64,000 nt of DNA from contig CAVWSN010000033.1 in the NCBI GenBank assembly GCA_963757815.1, positions 1-64,000 on the forward strand, read 5' to 3'. Shown here in pieces: positions 7,732-17,579 of the stretch; positions within the stretch are counted from its first letter, which is position 1, and the number at the start of each line of letters is the position of its first letter. Below the pieces are notes generated by a model. It saw only the letters and a program-made list of their open reading frames with translations, was not told where the DNA came from and did no database searches. A program made the position numbers and the translations under genes. The stretch comes from JACVRW01 sp963757815. Its GTDB lineage: Bacteria > Actinomycetota > Thermoleophilia > Solirubrobacterales > Thermoleophilaceae.

Positions 7732-9249
7732 CTACCGCCCGTAGTAGCGGCTGAACGCGCGCTCGAGCAGCTTTGTCATCCGCTTGGAGTTCGGGAACCA
7801 GCCGATGTCCTTCTTGAGCCCGAAGCGGGTGACCATGATCGTGTGCGGCTCGGTGTACTTGAGGATCCCCTCGCGCCCGTTCCGGGCGCCGACCCCTGAG
7901 TCGCTCGAGCCGCCGTAGGGCGCCTCCCAGCCCACGACGTGGATGTAGCCGTCGTTGACCGCGGTGTTGCCCGCGCGGATGCGTCGCGCGATCGCCTCGC
8001 CCTTGGTCGTGTCCTTGGTGTAGACGGAAGACGAGAGGCCGTACCCCGAGTCGTTCGCCAGCCGGACCGCTTCGTCGGTGTCGCGGACCTTCATGACGGG
8101 CAGCGTGGGGCCGAAGGTCTCCTCGCGCATGCAGTCCATGTCGTGATCGACATCGACAAGGATGGTGGGCTCGTAGTAGCAGCCGGGCCCGGTTGCGCGC
8201 CGCCCGCCGGTGAGCACCTTTGCGCCCTTGGCGACCGCGTCCGCGACGTGGCGCTCCACGATCTCGATCTGCGGCGGAAAGGTCATGGCCCCCACGTCGG
8301 CCTCGCCCGCGGACGTGAAGCCGCGCTGGCGCAGCTTGTCCACGGCGCCGACGAGCTTGTCAACGAACGCGTCGTGGACCTCCTGCTCGACGTAGATGCG
8401 CTCGACCGACGTGCAGACCTGGCCGCTGTTCGCCAGACCCCAGGTCGCCGCGGCGTTGGCAGCGCGGTCGAGGTCGGCGTCGGCGCACACGATCATCGGG
8501 TCCTTGCCGCCCAGCTCGAGCGACACCGGGATCAGCCGCTCCGCCGCGCCCGCCGCCACCTTGCGTCCGGTCCGCGTCGACCCCGTGAACATGATCATGT
8601 CTACCTGATCGACGAGCGCGGCGCCGGTGTCACCGCGACCCGTCGCCACGAGCAGCACGTCCTCCGGCAAGCTGGTCTCGCGCACCAGGGCGTCGACCAC
8701 CATCGCCGTCGTCAAAGGCGTAATTTCCGACGGCTTGATGACCACCGCGTTGCCTGCCATCAGCGCCGGGGCCGCGTCGCCGATCCCGACCGCGAGCGGG
8801 TAGTTCCAGGGCGCGATTACGCCGACCACGCCGAGCGGGCGCCGGCGCACGACGAACTTGCGGCCGAGCACCAGCGGACCACGCGCCGACACGCGCTCGT
8901 CGCGCAGGTAGCGCCCCGCCTTGCGCTCCCAGAACCGCAGCCCGTCGGCCAAGACGAACACCTCGGTCAGGAGGGCGTCCTCATAGGTCTTGCCGGTCTC
9001 GCGCATCGTCGACTCGACAATCGCGTGCCGGTTGGCGACCACCCAGCGACGCATGGCCCCCAGGACCTCGGCCCGCTCATCGACGGACCGCGCGCCCCAG
9101 GCCCCCTGAGCCGTACGGGCACGGCCTACAAGGGACGGGACCTCGGCAGTCATGTCCCGCACGTGACCGGCTACGCCTCCGGTGCCGGGGTTCTCCACGG
9201 CGATGTCCAAGCCCGGCTCGACGGCGGGCGCGGTGACGGTAGCGCTCAT
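7732..9249 (-). CDS. Succinate-semialdehyde dehydrogenase-type aldehyde dehydrogenase
   Basis: A 505-residue NAD(P)+-dependent aldehyde dehydrogenase. Visible landmarks are APWNYPL (Asn149), VIKPSEITP (Lys172), FTGSTRTGR, the general base in LELGGKDP (Glu245), the nucleophile in GQVCTS (Cys279) and EETFGP near the end. The sequence is closest to the succinate-semialdehyde/medium-chain group, but the substrate is inferred only. ATG 9249 (MSATVTAPAVEP) is used; an extension to 9369 is Arg/Pro-rich and unlikely. It appears monocistronic. Confidence 0.85.
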   Translation of the reverse strand: MSATVTAPAVEPGLDIAVENPGTGGVAGHVRDMTAEVPSLVGRARTAQGAWGARSVDERAEVLGAMRRWVVANRHAIVESTMRETGKTYEDALLTEVFVLADGLRFWERKAGRYLRDERVSARGPLVLGRKFVVRRRPLGVVGVIAPWNYPLAVGIGDAAPALMAGNAVVIKPSEITPLTTAMVVDALVRETSLPEDVLLVATGRGDTGAALVDQVDMIMFTGSTRTGRKVAAGAAERLIPVSLELGGKDPMIVCADADLDRAANAAATWGLANSGQVCTSVERIYVEQEVHDAFVDKLVGAVDKLRQRGFTSAGEADVGAMTFPPQIEIVERHVADAVAKGAKVLTGGRRATGPGCYYEPTILVDVDHDMDCMREETFGPTLPVMKVRDTDEAVRLANDSGYGLSSSVYTKDTTKGEAIARRIRAGNTAVNDGYIHVVGWEAPYGGSSDSGVGARNGREGILKYTEPHTIMVTRFGLKKDIGWFPNSKRMTKLLERAFSRYYGR

Positions 9250-9328
9250 CCGTCCAGCGTCCCACCACGGCGTCCGCATGTCCACCCGGACGGCCGGGCG
9301 GCAGCGGCCGAGGCGAACGCCAGGCGGC

Positions 9329-9352
9329 GGCCGGGCATCCGCTAGCCCGGCC
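9329..9352 (-). terminator. Hairpin downstream of the Cys-rich lipoprotein gene
   Basis: GGCCGGGC (9329-9336) and GCCCGGCC (9345-9352) form a perfect 8-bp stem with an 8-base loop. It lies 33 bases past the stop of the minus-strand gene ending at 9385 and upstream of the dehydrogenase gene. The likely role is termination between two codirectional genes. Confidence 0.4.
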
Positions 9353-9384
9353 CCCCTCTCGCATCTCATTGCGCGGGCTGCTGC

Positions 9385-10161
9385 TTAGGGGAAGCGAGCT
9401 CTGATCGCTTTGTGATGGGCCCCCGGGTCCTTATGGCAGACGATAAGACCCTCCGGTCCTGCGCACCCCCAGGGTCGAGCCGCCTCGATGGCCGCCTCCA
9501 GACTGTTGTTGCGGTACTGGGTCTTCAGCACCCGGCGCGCCACGCGACACGGAACTCCGCCCTTAACCACCTCAACCCGGATCAGGGGATAGTCGCCAGG
9601 CGGCGCGACCCGGAAATGACCGCAGGACTTGCGTGCGGGCAGCGCCGTGAGATCCGCGCCTGGGGGGTCTGGCGTGACCGGCTCGGCCGGGGGCGCGGGC
9701 CCGAACCCAGGGCACTCAGCTCGGCGGCCGCGGCAGTAGAGGATTCCGGCGAAGGCTGTTCCCCCTGGCTTCATGCACTGCACCAACTCGTCCCCGTAGT
9801 CCTCGCAGGACCAGGGAGACGTGCTCCTGCCGTGGGGGTAGTAGTTCTTCAGTACGCGCCGCGCCTCGCGGCAGCGAACGACACCTATGGACACCTGGAT
9901 CTCGACGCGGATTGCGCCAGGCCCCTTCCGGTAGTCGCCGCAGGCGTCGGGGCCGCCCGCTACGGCGACCGGGCCGCCTCCCGGGGGGTCCTGTCCGATG
10001 TCAGAGATGATCACTTCGGTCTCGGCGGTCGCGGTCTCATCGTCGTCGTCGCAGGCGACCGGCCCGAGCGCGCCGAAGGCAAGCAGCGAGAGCAGCAGCG
10101 CGAACCTCGTCGCCCAGTGCGCGAGCAGCCCTCTGACGGCCTCCACGTTGTCCTGCGACAT
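9385..10161 (-). CDS. Exported Cys-rich protein with two copies of an uncharacterised domain
   Basis: A 258-residue protein. Residues 17-37 form a signal segment (FALLLSLLAFGALGPVAC) ending in a Cys that could be a weak lipobox, followed by an acidic linker. Two homologous modules follow. Module 1 has Cys74, 97, 119 and 129; module 2 has Cys180, 205, 233 and 242. Each reads C-G-x-[YF]-R, then I-R-V-E, then G-V-x-C-R-x-A-R-R-V-L-K, then W-x-C and a final C. They probably form two disulfides each. The first 14 residues (MSQDNVEAVRGLLAHW) look like a SnoaL-type start, so the N-terminus may be chimeric; GTG 10146 is an alternative. Function unknown. Confidence 0.65.
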   Translation of the reverse strand: MSQDNVEAVRGLLAHWATRFALLLSLLAFGALGPVACDDDDETATAETEVIISDIGQDPPGGGPVAVAGGPDACGDYRKGPGAIRVEIQVSIGVVRCREARRVLKNYYPHGRSTSPWSCEDYGDELVQCMKPGGTAFAGILYCRGRRAECPGFGPAPPAEPVTPDPPGADLTALPARKSCGHFRVAPPGDYPLIRVEVVKGGVPCRVARRVLKTQYRNNSLEAAIEAARPWGCAGPEGLIVCHKDPGAHHKAIRARFP

Positions 10162-10167
10162 CGTCCG

Positions 10168-10200
10168 CCAGTATCTGCCGCTCGCAGGGTCGCGTCCAGC
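10168..10200 (-). promoter_or_regulatory. Repeated promoter-like element, copy 2 (leaderless)
   Basis: This is the exact 33-base copy of 5042-5074. The TGGACG/17/GATACT arrangement precedes the ATG at 10161, with 8 bases between the -10 and the ATG and no ribosome site. The downstream gene here differs from that at copy 1, so the element travels independently of its coding sequence. Confidence 0.55.
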
Positions 10201-10381
10201 ATGGCCTTAAGCCCAACGGGAAGCGAGAGGGGGGCCGGGCCTACTCCCGCCCCCCGGCTCGACCTCTATGTGCTCCCACGCGGCGGAGAGGTAATCGATC
10301 CATTCCTGCCAACCACACGTCCGCGGAAGATGCCCCCGTCAGGAAGATCAGCGTCGCGTCCAGCGCCGTCGATTTCTGACA

Positions 10382-10825
10382 TCAATGTGTCAGGACCGCT
10401 TCGAGGTTCGGCAGTACGCCAAGCTGACTCAGGATCACCGCCCCCGACGGATAGCAATCGAAGCGCTGAATCTTGCCGTCCACCAACTGAAACACATCGC
10501 AGCACGGGGCGTCCATCCTCTGGCCCGTAGCGGGGATCGTTCCGAATGGGTATTCCAGCGGTCCCTCATGCGTTCCCTGGAGGGCCAGTTGCACGACGAC
10601 TATGTCGTCACCACTCAGGTAGAGGTTGTACAGCTCCCGATGCATGTCGGGAAACGCAGCTGCGTAGACCTTCCCCGGTGTGGGGAGCTCCTCAGGGCCG
10701 CGATAGGTAACTCCAAGTGACTCGTCGGTAAATGTTCCGTCCTCCGTGAAGCAAGCCACAAATCCTGGATAGTCCTTGACTTCCGCGAGTTCGTAGACCT
10801 TGCGGACGATTTGTTCATTGTCCAT
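10382..10825 (-). CDS. SnoaL-like ester cyclase
   Basis: A 147-residue NTF2-fold protein of the SnoaL/ester-cyclase group. It has a helix-rich start MDNEQIVRKVYELAEVKDYP, then FTDESLGVTYRGPEEL, FPDMHRELYNLYLSGDDIVV and a core strand DVFQLVDGKIQRFDCY. Relatives isomerise or cyclise polyketides, but many act on unrelated small molecules. The ATG at 10825 has an AAGGAGG site about 9 bases upstream. It starts 8 bases after the last gene of the molybdenum oxidoreductase operon and is probably cotranscribed with it. Confidence 0.75.
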   Translation of the reverse strand: MDNEQIVRKVYELAEVKDYPGFVACFTEDGTFTDESLGVTYRGPEELPTPGKVYAAAFPDMHRELYNLYLSGDDIVVVQLALQGTHEGPLEYPFGTIPATGQRMDAPCCDVFQLVDGKIQRFDCYPSGAVILSQLGVLPNLEAVLTH

Positions 10826-10832
10826 GGTGGCG

Positions 10833-12976
10833 TCAGCCTCCTTCTCTCTTGATCTGAGTCGGCGGTTGAGGTCTGTCCTCGACGACACGGTCGAGGCGGA
10901 TCGGGAGCGTCCGCTGACGGGTCCCGGTCGCGTGCCAGACGGCGTTGGCGATCGCGGCCGCGGTGCCGACGGTGCCGATCTCACCGACTCCCTTGATGCC
11001 CGAGGGGTCGCCGGGTTCGTAGTCGGGCACGAAGTCGGCTTCGACATCAGGGACGTCGGCGTGCGCGGCGATGTGATAGCCGGCGAGATCCGCGTTGATG
11101 TGCCTGCCGGAGACCGGATCGCGGACGCCCTCCTCGTGCAATGCCGTGGAGAGCCCCATGATCATGCCTCCGATGGCCTGGCTCCGCGCGGTGAGCGGGT
11201 TGATCACCCGGCCGATGCCGAACATCCCGAGCAACTGTCGTACGCGCACCTCGCCGGTCGCCGGGTCGACGGCGACCTCCGCGAAGATCGCGCTGTAGGC
11301 ATGCCGTTCCATGGGCGGCAGGTTGAAGACGAGGTCGGTGGTGTCGGCTGTGGCGGTCACCGGTCGCCGCGCGCCGTCGAGCTCCCCGCGGAGCTTCGCC
11401 GCCGCCTCGGTGATCGCCCAGGACCATGAGGCGGTACCCCTGGATCCGCTGGCAGCCCACGCCGGACCGAAGTCGCTGTCGGCGATCCTGATGCGGATCC
11501 TCTCGGTGCCGACCCCCAGCGCGTCAGCGGCGACTGCGGTCAGGGCGGTGCGTGCGCCTGTTCCGATGTCGCAAGCGCCGATGGTGACTGTGAAGGTCCC
11601 ATCCGCCTCGGCCGTGATCGAGGCCGACGACGGAAGGGCCCCGGTGCTGAAGTTCGTGGCGGCCAACCCGGTGCCAAGCAGCAGATGCCCCTCACGTCGG
11701 AGCCGCGGGCGGTGATCGCGCGTGGCCCAACCAAATCTGCGTGCGCCCTCACGAAGGCACGCTTCGAGGTTCCGACTACTGAATGGCAGACCGGACACAG
11801 GTCCGACCGAGGGCTTCGTTCCGCAGCCGGAGCTCCAGCGGGTTCATGCCCAGCCGCTCCGCCAACTCGTCGATCGCAGACTCGAGCGCAAACGAGCCGG
11901 GCGTCATGCCGGGTCCACGGACCGAGAACGTCGGCAGGACATCGAGTGGCACTGCGCTGAGCCCGGTACGGATCGCCGCCGCCGCATACAGCGACTTGGT
12001 GATCTCGGTGCAGTTCTCGACGTACTCCGCGAGCGGCGACAAGGAGAACGCCGCCTCGTGGTGGATCGCCCGCAGGCGGCCATCCGCATCGGCCCCGAGC
12101 CGGACCCGTTGGTCGGTCGCCGGTCGTGGCGGGGTCATGAGGAAGACCTGGTTCCGGGTCAGCGTGACTCGGACGGGTCTGCCGAACCGCATGGCGCCCA
12201 TGGCGGCCAGGATCAGCTGCGGGCCGCACAGGCCCTTCGACCCGAAACCGCCGCCGACATGCTCGGCGCGGATTCGCACCTGCTCGGGGGTCAGGGAGAA
12301 CAGGGTGGCGAGGACGGCAGCGACGGTGAAGGGCCCCTGGTTCGAGTCGATGGCCTGCAGACGCTCGCCGTCCCACCAAGCCGTTGCGGAGTGCAGTTCC
12401 ATGGCGCCGCAGTGCTCTTCCGGCGTGCGGTACCGCTCGTCGACCACGACGGTGGACGCGGCGAGCTCGGCGTCGACGTCACCGACGTCCGCGTTCTCAC
12501 CGAAGACGGTCATCGCCGGGCGGGCCGCAGGGTGGTCGGCAGAGAACTCGGTGTCGTGAGGCTGCTCGTCGTACGTGACCTCGACGGCTTCGGCTGCCGC
12601 CTGTGCCTGCTCCGGTGTCTCGGCCACGACGAGGACGAGAGGCCAGCCGGCGTGGGGAACGGCATCGTCCTGCAGCAGCAGGATCCCGCCGTCCGGGCCG
12701 AAGAAGTGGCCCGCCTGTGGGTTGAGACGCGGCGCGCTGCTGTGGTCGATGACGCCCAGGACGCCGGGACTGCCCTCTGCGGCCGAGGTGTCGATGTCGC
12801 GGATCCGGCCGCGGGACACCGTGGCCACCACGACACTGCCGAAGGCCAGGTTCTGCATCGGCACGTCGGCGGCGTAGCGCGCGTTGCCGGTGACCTTGGC
12901 CCGTCCCTCGATCCGGGGCCGTGCAGTCCCGACCGCACCCGGGGCGCGGTAGGGCGGCGTGGGCGATCGTGGTCAT
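10833..12976 (-). pseudogene. paoC: Molybdopterin-binding aldehyde oxidoreductase subunit (PaoC-like), two frameshifts
   Basis: This is the large catalytic subunit of the xanthine dehydrogenase/aldehyde oxidase family. Landmarks are RIEGRAKVTG, HVGGGFGSKG, SVRGPGMTPGSFALES and the C-terminal KGVGEIGTVG, whose Glu is the conserved base at the Mo site. Three frames must be joined: from ATG 12976 to about 12925, then to about 11810, then to the stop at 10833. Each step is a single extra base. Restored length is about 713 residues, normal for PaoC/YagR. The start overlaps the paoB stop (ATGA). The symbol is by family analogy. Confidence 0.7.
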
Positions 12977-13968
12977 GCCTGGCGCTCCTTCCGGCGAGCT
13001 CGGTGAGGACGGAGACGATGAGATTGCGCGCCAGGGTCACCTTGTACTGGTTGTCGCGCAGCGGTTCCGCCGGCGGCGAGCTCAGCATCGGCGGCAGCCC
13101 GGAAGCTGTCGGCGGTCGCGTGAGCGCCCTGCAGGACCTCCTCGGCGACCCGAGCGCGCCAAGGCCGCGACGCGACACCACCGAGGGCGATCCGCGCGCC
13201 CCGAACCGATCCACCGGAGACGTCCAGGTCCGCCGCGACCGACACGGTGGCGAAGGCGTAGGACGCACGCTCGCGGACCTTTCGGTACCGCGACCGCGGC
13301 GACACCGCTGACGCCGGGAGGCTGACCGCGGTGATCAGCGCGCCGGCGGGCAACGCCGTCTCCCGCTCCGGCGAATCACCGACGGCCGGGTAGAACTCCG
13401 ACAGCGGGATCTCACCGGAACCGTCGAGCGTCTCGTAGTGCACGACCGCGTCGAACGCGGCCAACGCGACCGCCATGTCCGACGGATTGGTGGCCACGCA
13501 GTGACGCGACCAACCCAGGATGGCGTGGTTGTGGTGCTCCCCGGTGATCGCGGGACACCCGCTGCCGGGGTCGCGCTTGTTGCACGGCTCCGAGGGGTCG
13601 GCGAAGTACGCGCACCGGGTCCGCTGCAGCAGGTTGCCGCCCACCGTGGCCATGTTTCGCAGCTGTCCCGACGCGCCGGCGAGTACCGCTTGGCTCAACG
13701 CCGGATACCGGCGCCGCACCTGGGGATGGGCCGCGGCGTCGCTGTTGGTCGTCGTCGCACCGATGACCAGCCCGCCCTCCGGCGCCTCGTGGACACCGTC
13801 GAGCGGCAGCGACCGCACGTCGACCAGTCGTGTGGGCGCCTCGACGCCGCCCTTCATCAGGTCGACGAGGTTCGTGCCACCACCCAGATACCGCGCGCCG
13901 CCGTTCTCGGCGACCACGGTCAGGGCATCACGGACCTGGGTCGCGCGCTCGTAGGCGAACGCCTTCAC
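12973..13968 (-). pseudogene. paoB: FAD-binding aldehyde oxidoreductase subunit (PaoB-like), C-terminus frameshifted
   Basis: The FAD-binding medium subunit has LGGGTNLVDLMKGG, the FAD loop ATVGGNLLQRTRC and four cysteines (119, 129, 138, 157). These match the extra 4Fe-4S cluster that sets PaoB/YagS apart from ordinary XdhB proteins. The GTG at 13968 overlaps the paoA stop (GTGA). Near 13090 the frame shifts: a family-like tail (EPLRDNQYKVTLARNLIVSV) continues one frame over. The original frame ends in an ATGA overlap with paoC, so a second correction is needed to reach that stop. Confidence 0.7.
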
Positions 13969-14513
13969 TCCGCCACCTCGCCTCGCGCGGCGGTCTCGAG
14001 CACCGCGCGCACAATCGACGGGTACGCACCGCAGCGGCACAGGTTGCCGCTCATCCGCTCACGCACCTCGGCCGCATCCAACTCCGGGCGGGGACCGTCA
14101 GGCGAGACATCGACGGTGACGGCACTGGGCCAGCCCGCCGCATGCTCAGCCAGCATCCCGACCGCCGAGCAAATCTGCCCCGGCGTGCAGTAGCCACATT
14201 GGAAGCCGTCGAGCCGCACGAACGCCTGCTGGAGCGGGCGGAGCTCGCCGGCGTCGGCGAGACCTTCGATAGTGGTGATCTCTGCGCCGCCGGCGGCGAC
14301 CGCAAGCGTCAGGCAGGACACGACACGTCGGCCGTCGAGGAGCACGGTGCACGCGCCGCACTGCCCGTGGTCACAGCCCTTCTTGGGCCCGGTGTGGCCG
14401 ATCCCATCTCGTAACGCATCGAGCAGCGTCGTGCGGTTGTCGACGCTCAGCGAGTGCGCCACGCCGTTGACGTGCAGCGAGATCGCACTATGGGTGTCGC
14501 CGCCGATCGTCAT
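13965..14513 (-). CDS. paoA: 2Fe-2S aldehyde oxidoreductase subunit (PaoA-like)
   Basis: A 182-residue small subunit with two [2Fe-2S] clusters: a plant-ferredoxin-like set (Cys47, 52, 55, 67 in GCDHGQCGAC and VVSC) and a helical set (Cys106, 109, 159, 161 in CGYC and CRC). It passes electrons from the Mo centre to FAD. The ATG at 14513 has AGGA only 2 bases away, and the same frame is open to 14921, so a longer product starting at 14819 is possible (see the next entry). It heads the operon paoA-paoB-paoC-ester cyclase, with 4-base overlaps between the Pao genes. Confidence 0.8.
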   Translation of the reverse strand: MTIGGDTHSAISLHVNGVAHSLSVDNRTTLLDALRDGIGHTGPKKGCDHGQCGACTVLLDGRRVVSCLTLAVAAGGAEITTIEGLADAGELRPLQQAFVRLDGFQCGYCTPGQICSAVGMLAEHAAGWPSAVTVDVSPDGPRPELDAAEVRERMSGNLCRCGAYPSIVRAVLETAARGEVAE

Positions 14514-14819
14514 CTTCCTGGACGCTCTCGGCGGATCTGATGAGGCGTCCTCATCATGTTCAGGCGATTCGCACGTGCCGTAGACCCGCAGCTCGACCAG
14601 TTCGAGGCCGAGTGCCTCGAGGCTGCTCAGCACGCCGAAGAGCTCGGCTTGGTCCTCGACGACTCCGGTCAGCAAAGTGTCGCGGCCGCGCCGGCGGCAC
14701 GTCAGCGCGGGAAAGGCCTGGAGGACGGTGAGGCCGAGGAGACCACGGACGTGGATCTCACAGCGCCGTGACGCGGTCACCGGCGCAAGATCGTCCCGCA
14801 ATGGATGAGCGATCGTCAT
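14514..14819 (-). CDS. Small conserved domain fused in frame ahead of paoA
   Basis: From ATG 14819 there are 102 codons in the same frame as paoA with no stop between. The segment CEIHVRGLLGLTVLQAFPAL, then DTLLTGVVEDQAELFGVLSS and LEALGLELVELRV, matches a small stand-alone protein remembered from many actinobacteria and Chloroflexi. Its pattern is a beta strand, T-x-L-x-G, D-Q-A-x-L-H/F-G-V-L, then L-G-L-x-L. Here it is joined to PaoA by a Ser/Asp/Pro linker. It may be a true fusion or a small gene whose stop was lost. Confidence 0.45.
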
Positions 14820-14857
14820 CAGATCCTGGTGATTCGCAATGAGAAGATGTCGCCTGC

Positions 14858-17528
14858 GTGGCATACCGCGGCACAGCCGTCGGGACTGCCGGCTCTGACA
14901 ACCGGCACCCGCTCGTCGCACGCCCAGCGCTGCTCGAGACGCTCGCGGCGGGCGCGCGCGTCACGCTGTTGTCCGCTCCGGCGGGCAGCGGCAAGACGTC
15001 TCTGCTGCGATCCTGGTCGGCCGAACCGGACGTCGAGGAGCGCGTCGCGTGGGTGACCGTCGGGCGGCGAGAGCGCGACCCGCAGCGGTTCTGGCTCGCC
15101 CTACTCGACGCGCTGCGCGCCACCCGCGCGGGATCGCGCGTCGTCGGAGCACTCACCCCGGGGCGTGAGTTCGACGAGGAAAACCTCGTCGAGCGCCTGC
15201 TGGAGGACCTCAGCGCCCTCGACGAGCCGCTGTGGCTGATCGTCGACGACCTCCACGAGCTGGTCGATCCTAAGAGCCTCGACCAGCTCGAGACGCTCGT
15301 GACCGAGGCGCCGCCCGAGCTGCGATTCGTGCTGGCCGCGCGGCACAATCCGCGCCTGGGCCTTCACCGGCTGCGCCTGGAAGGTCAGCTCGGGGAGCTG
15401 CGCGCGGCCGACCTGCGCTTCACGGCCGAGGAGGCGCGTCAGCTCTTCGAGACCGCAGGCGTGCAGGTCTCCAGCGGGACACTCGAGCAGCTCGTGGCGA
15501 GGACTGAGGGTTGGGCAGCGGGCCTCAGGCTGGCAGCGCTGTCGCTCGCCGGCCACCCCGATCCCGAACGCTTTGCCGCGGACTTCTCGGGCAGTGAGCG
15601 CACGGTTGCCGAGTACCTGCTCGCGGAGGTCCTCGACAGCCAACCTGCGGAAGTGCGAAGACTGTTGCTGCGCACTTCGATCCTGGAGCAAGTCACCGGG
15701 GCGTTGGCCGACCGGCTGACCGGCGACACCGGCGGCGCGCGCATCCTCGACGAGCTCGAGCAGACCGGCGCATTCGTGACGGCGATCGACCCGCAGCGCA
15801 CGACCTTCCGCTACCACCAGCTCTTCGGCGATCTGCTGGCGCTCGAACTGCGCCGCACGGCGCCCGATGAGCTGCCGGCCCTGCACGCCGCTGCGGCTGA
15901 GTGGTTCGCCGAGTACGGCTTCGTCGTCGAGGCGATCCGTCACGCGCAGGCGGCGCGGCGGTGGGGCCTCGCCGCGCGCCTGCTGTCGGACCACTGGCTC
16001 GGCCTGTACCTCGACGGCCAGCGCGCCGATCGCCACGAGCTGTTGGGGGCGTTCCCGCCGGAGGTTGTCGCACGTGACGCGGAACTCGCCGCCGTCGCGG
16101 TCGCCGACGAGTTGACCAGTGGCTCGCTGGACGAGGCCGCGCGTTACCTCGCCATCGCGACGCGCGAGCTGTCCTCAGTGCCCGACGAGCGTCGCAGGCG
16201 GCTGGAGGTGACGCTCGCGACGCTGCGCCTGTTGGTGGCCCGGGCCCGCAATGACGCTGAAGCAGTGACGACAGAGGCAACGCGGCTGCTGGCGCCGAGC
16301 GAAGGGCCGGTGGACGTACAGGCTGGTCTCGGCGAGGACCTGCGGGCACTGGTGCTGCTCAGTCTCGGGACGGCAGCACTCTGGACGGGCCATTCGGCCG
16401 ACGCCGAGCGCCACCTCGAGGAGGCTCTGGCACTTTCGCGCCGCATCGGACGGCCACTGCTCGAGCTGGGCTCGCTTTCGCACCTGGCGCTCGCTGCAGG
16501 GACGCGGTCGCCCGCGCAGGCCGAGCAGCGCAGCCAGGAGACGATCATGCTCGCCGAGGCGCACGGATGGCGCGACGACCCGCTCGTCGCCATCGCCTAC
16601 GCGGTACGTGGGGTCGCGCGCCTATGGCGCGGCCGGCTCGACGAGGCCGAGGAGTGGATCGCCCTCGCCGAGCGCGGGACCCGTGCCGAGCGCTACCCCG
16701 CGGCCGCCGTCATGCTGCTGGCAGCGCGCGGGCGGCTCGAGCTCGTCCGTGGCCGCTACGACGCATCCATCGCCGCGTTCCGCGCAGCTGAACGGGCCGG
16801 CGAGATGCTCGCGAGCCCGCACACGGTCGACTCGAGGTTGCGAGGGCACCTTCTGATTGCGTTGTTACGCGCGGGCGATATCACCGCAGTCGAGCGGACG
16901 CTCGCCGAACTCGACGAAGCCGGTCGCGACGCTGCAGAGATACGGTTCGTGACCGCCGCTCGTGCGCTCGACGAGGGTCGACCGGAGGACGCGGTCGCCG
17001 CGCTCGCCCCGATCGTCGATCCGAGCGCGCTCGCGGTCGTCGGGGAGCGCTGGATGATCCAGGCGCTGCTGCTCGAGGCAACCGCACGCAACGCGCTCGG
17101 CGACGCGGGCGCGGTCCGGCGCGCGCTCGAGCTGGCACTGGACCTCGCGGAGGCCGAGGGGATGCTGCTGCCGTTCCTGATCTTCCCGACCCCAGAGCTC
17201 GCTCGAGCGACACGCCAGGTCGCGCACGGCCCATCCTGCGCTGCTCGCGGACGTGCGCGCGCTGCTCGCGGGACGCCAACCCGGTCGACCCGCGGCGGAC
17301 GTCCCGCCGTTGACGGACCCGCTCAGCGGCGCAGAGCTGCGCGTCCTGCGGTATCTCCCGACGAACCTTCGGGCTCCCGAGATCGCCGGCGAGCTGTTCG
17401 TCTCGGTGACCACCGTGCGGACGCACACGCGCCACATCTACACAAAGCTCGGCGTCCACCAGCGAGCGGAAGCCGTCGAGCGTGCGCGAGATCTTGGACT
17501 GCTTGCGCCGTCCTCGGCCGCGCGCTGA
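14858..17528 (+). pseudogene. LAL-type (MalT-like) LuxR regulator, frameshifted before the HTH
   Basis: This is a large ATP-binding LuxR-family activator. It has Walker A APAGSGKTS (residues 41-49), a LIVDDLHEL Walker B, a winged-helix/NACHT-like middle and TPR-like repeats. Frame +2 runs to about 17225. The C-terminal LuxR HTH (LSGAELRVLRYLPTNLRAPE, then VTTVRTHTRHIYTKL) lies one frame over and ends at 17528. One extra base in GGCCC at 17228-17232 explains it; restored length is about 890 residues. It is divergent from the paoABC operon with a 38-base gap, so it is a candidate regulator of that operon. Confidence 0.75.
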
Positions 17529-17579
17529 GCTTCGCGTGGAAGGAGCGACAGATCACCACGCGGCTTCGGCGAGGGGCGC

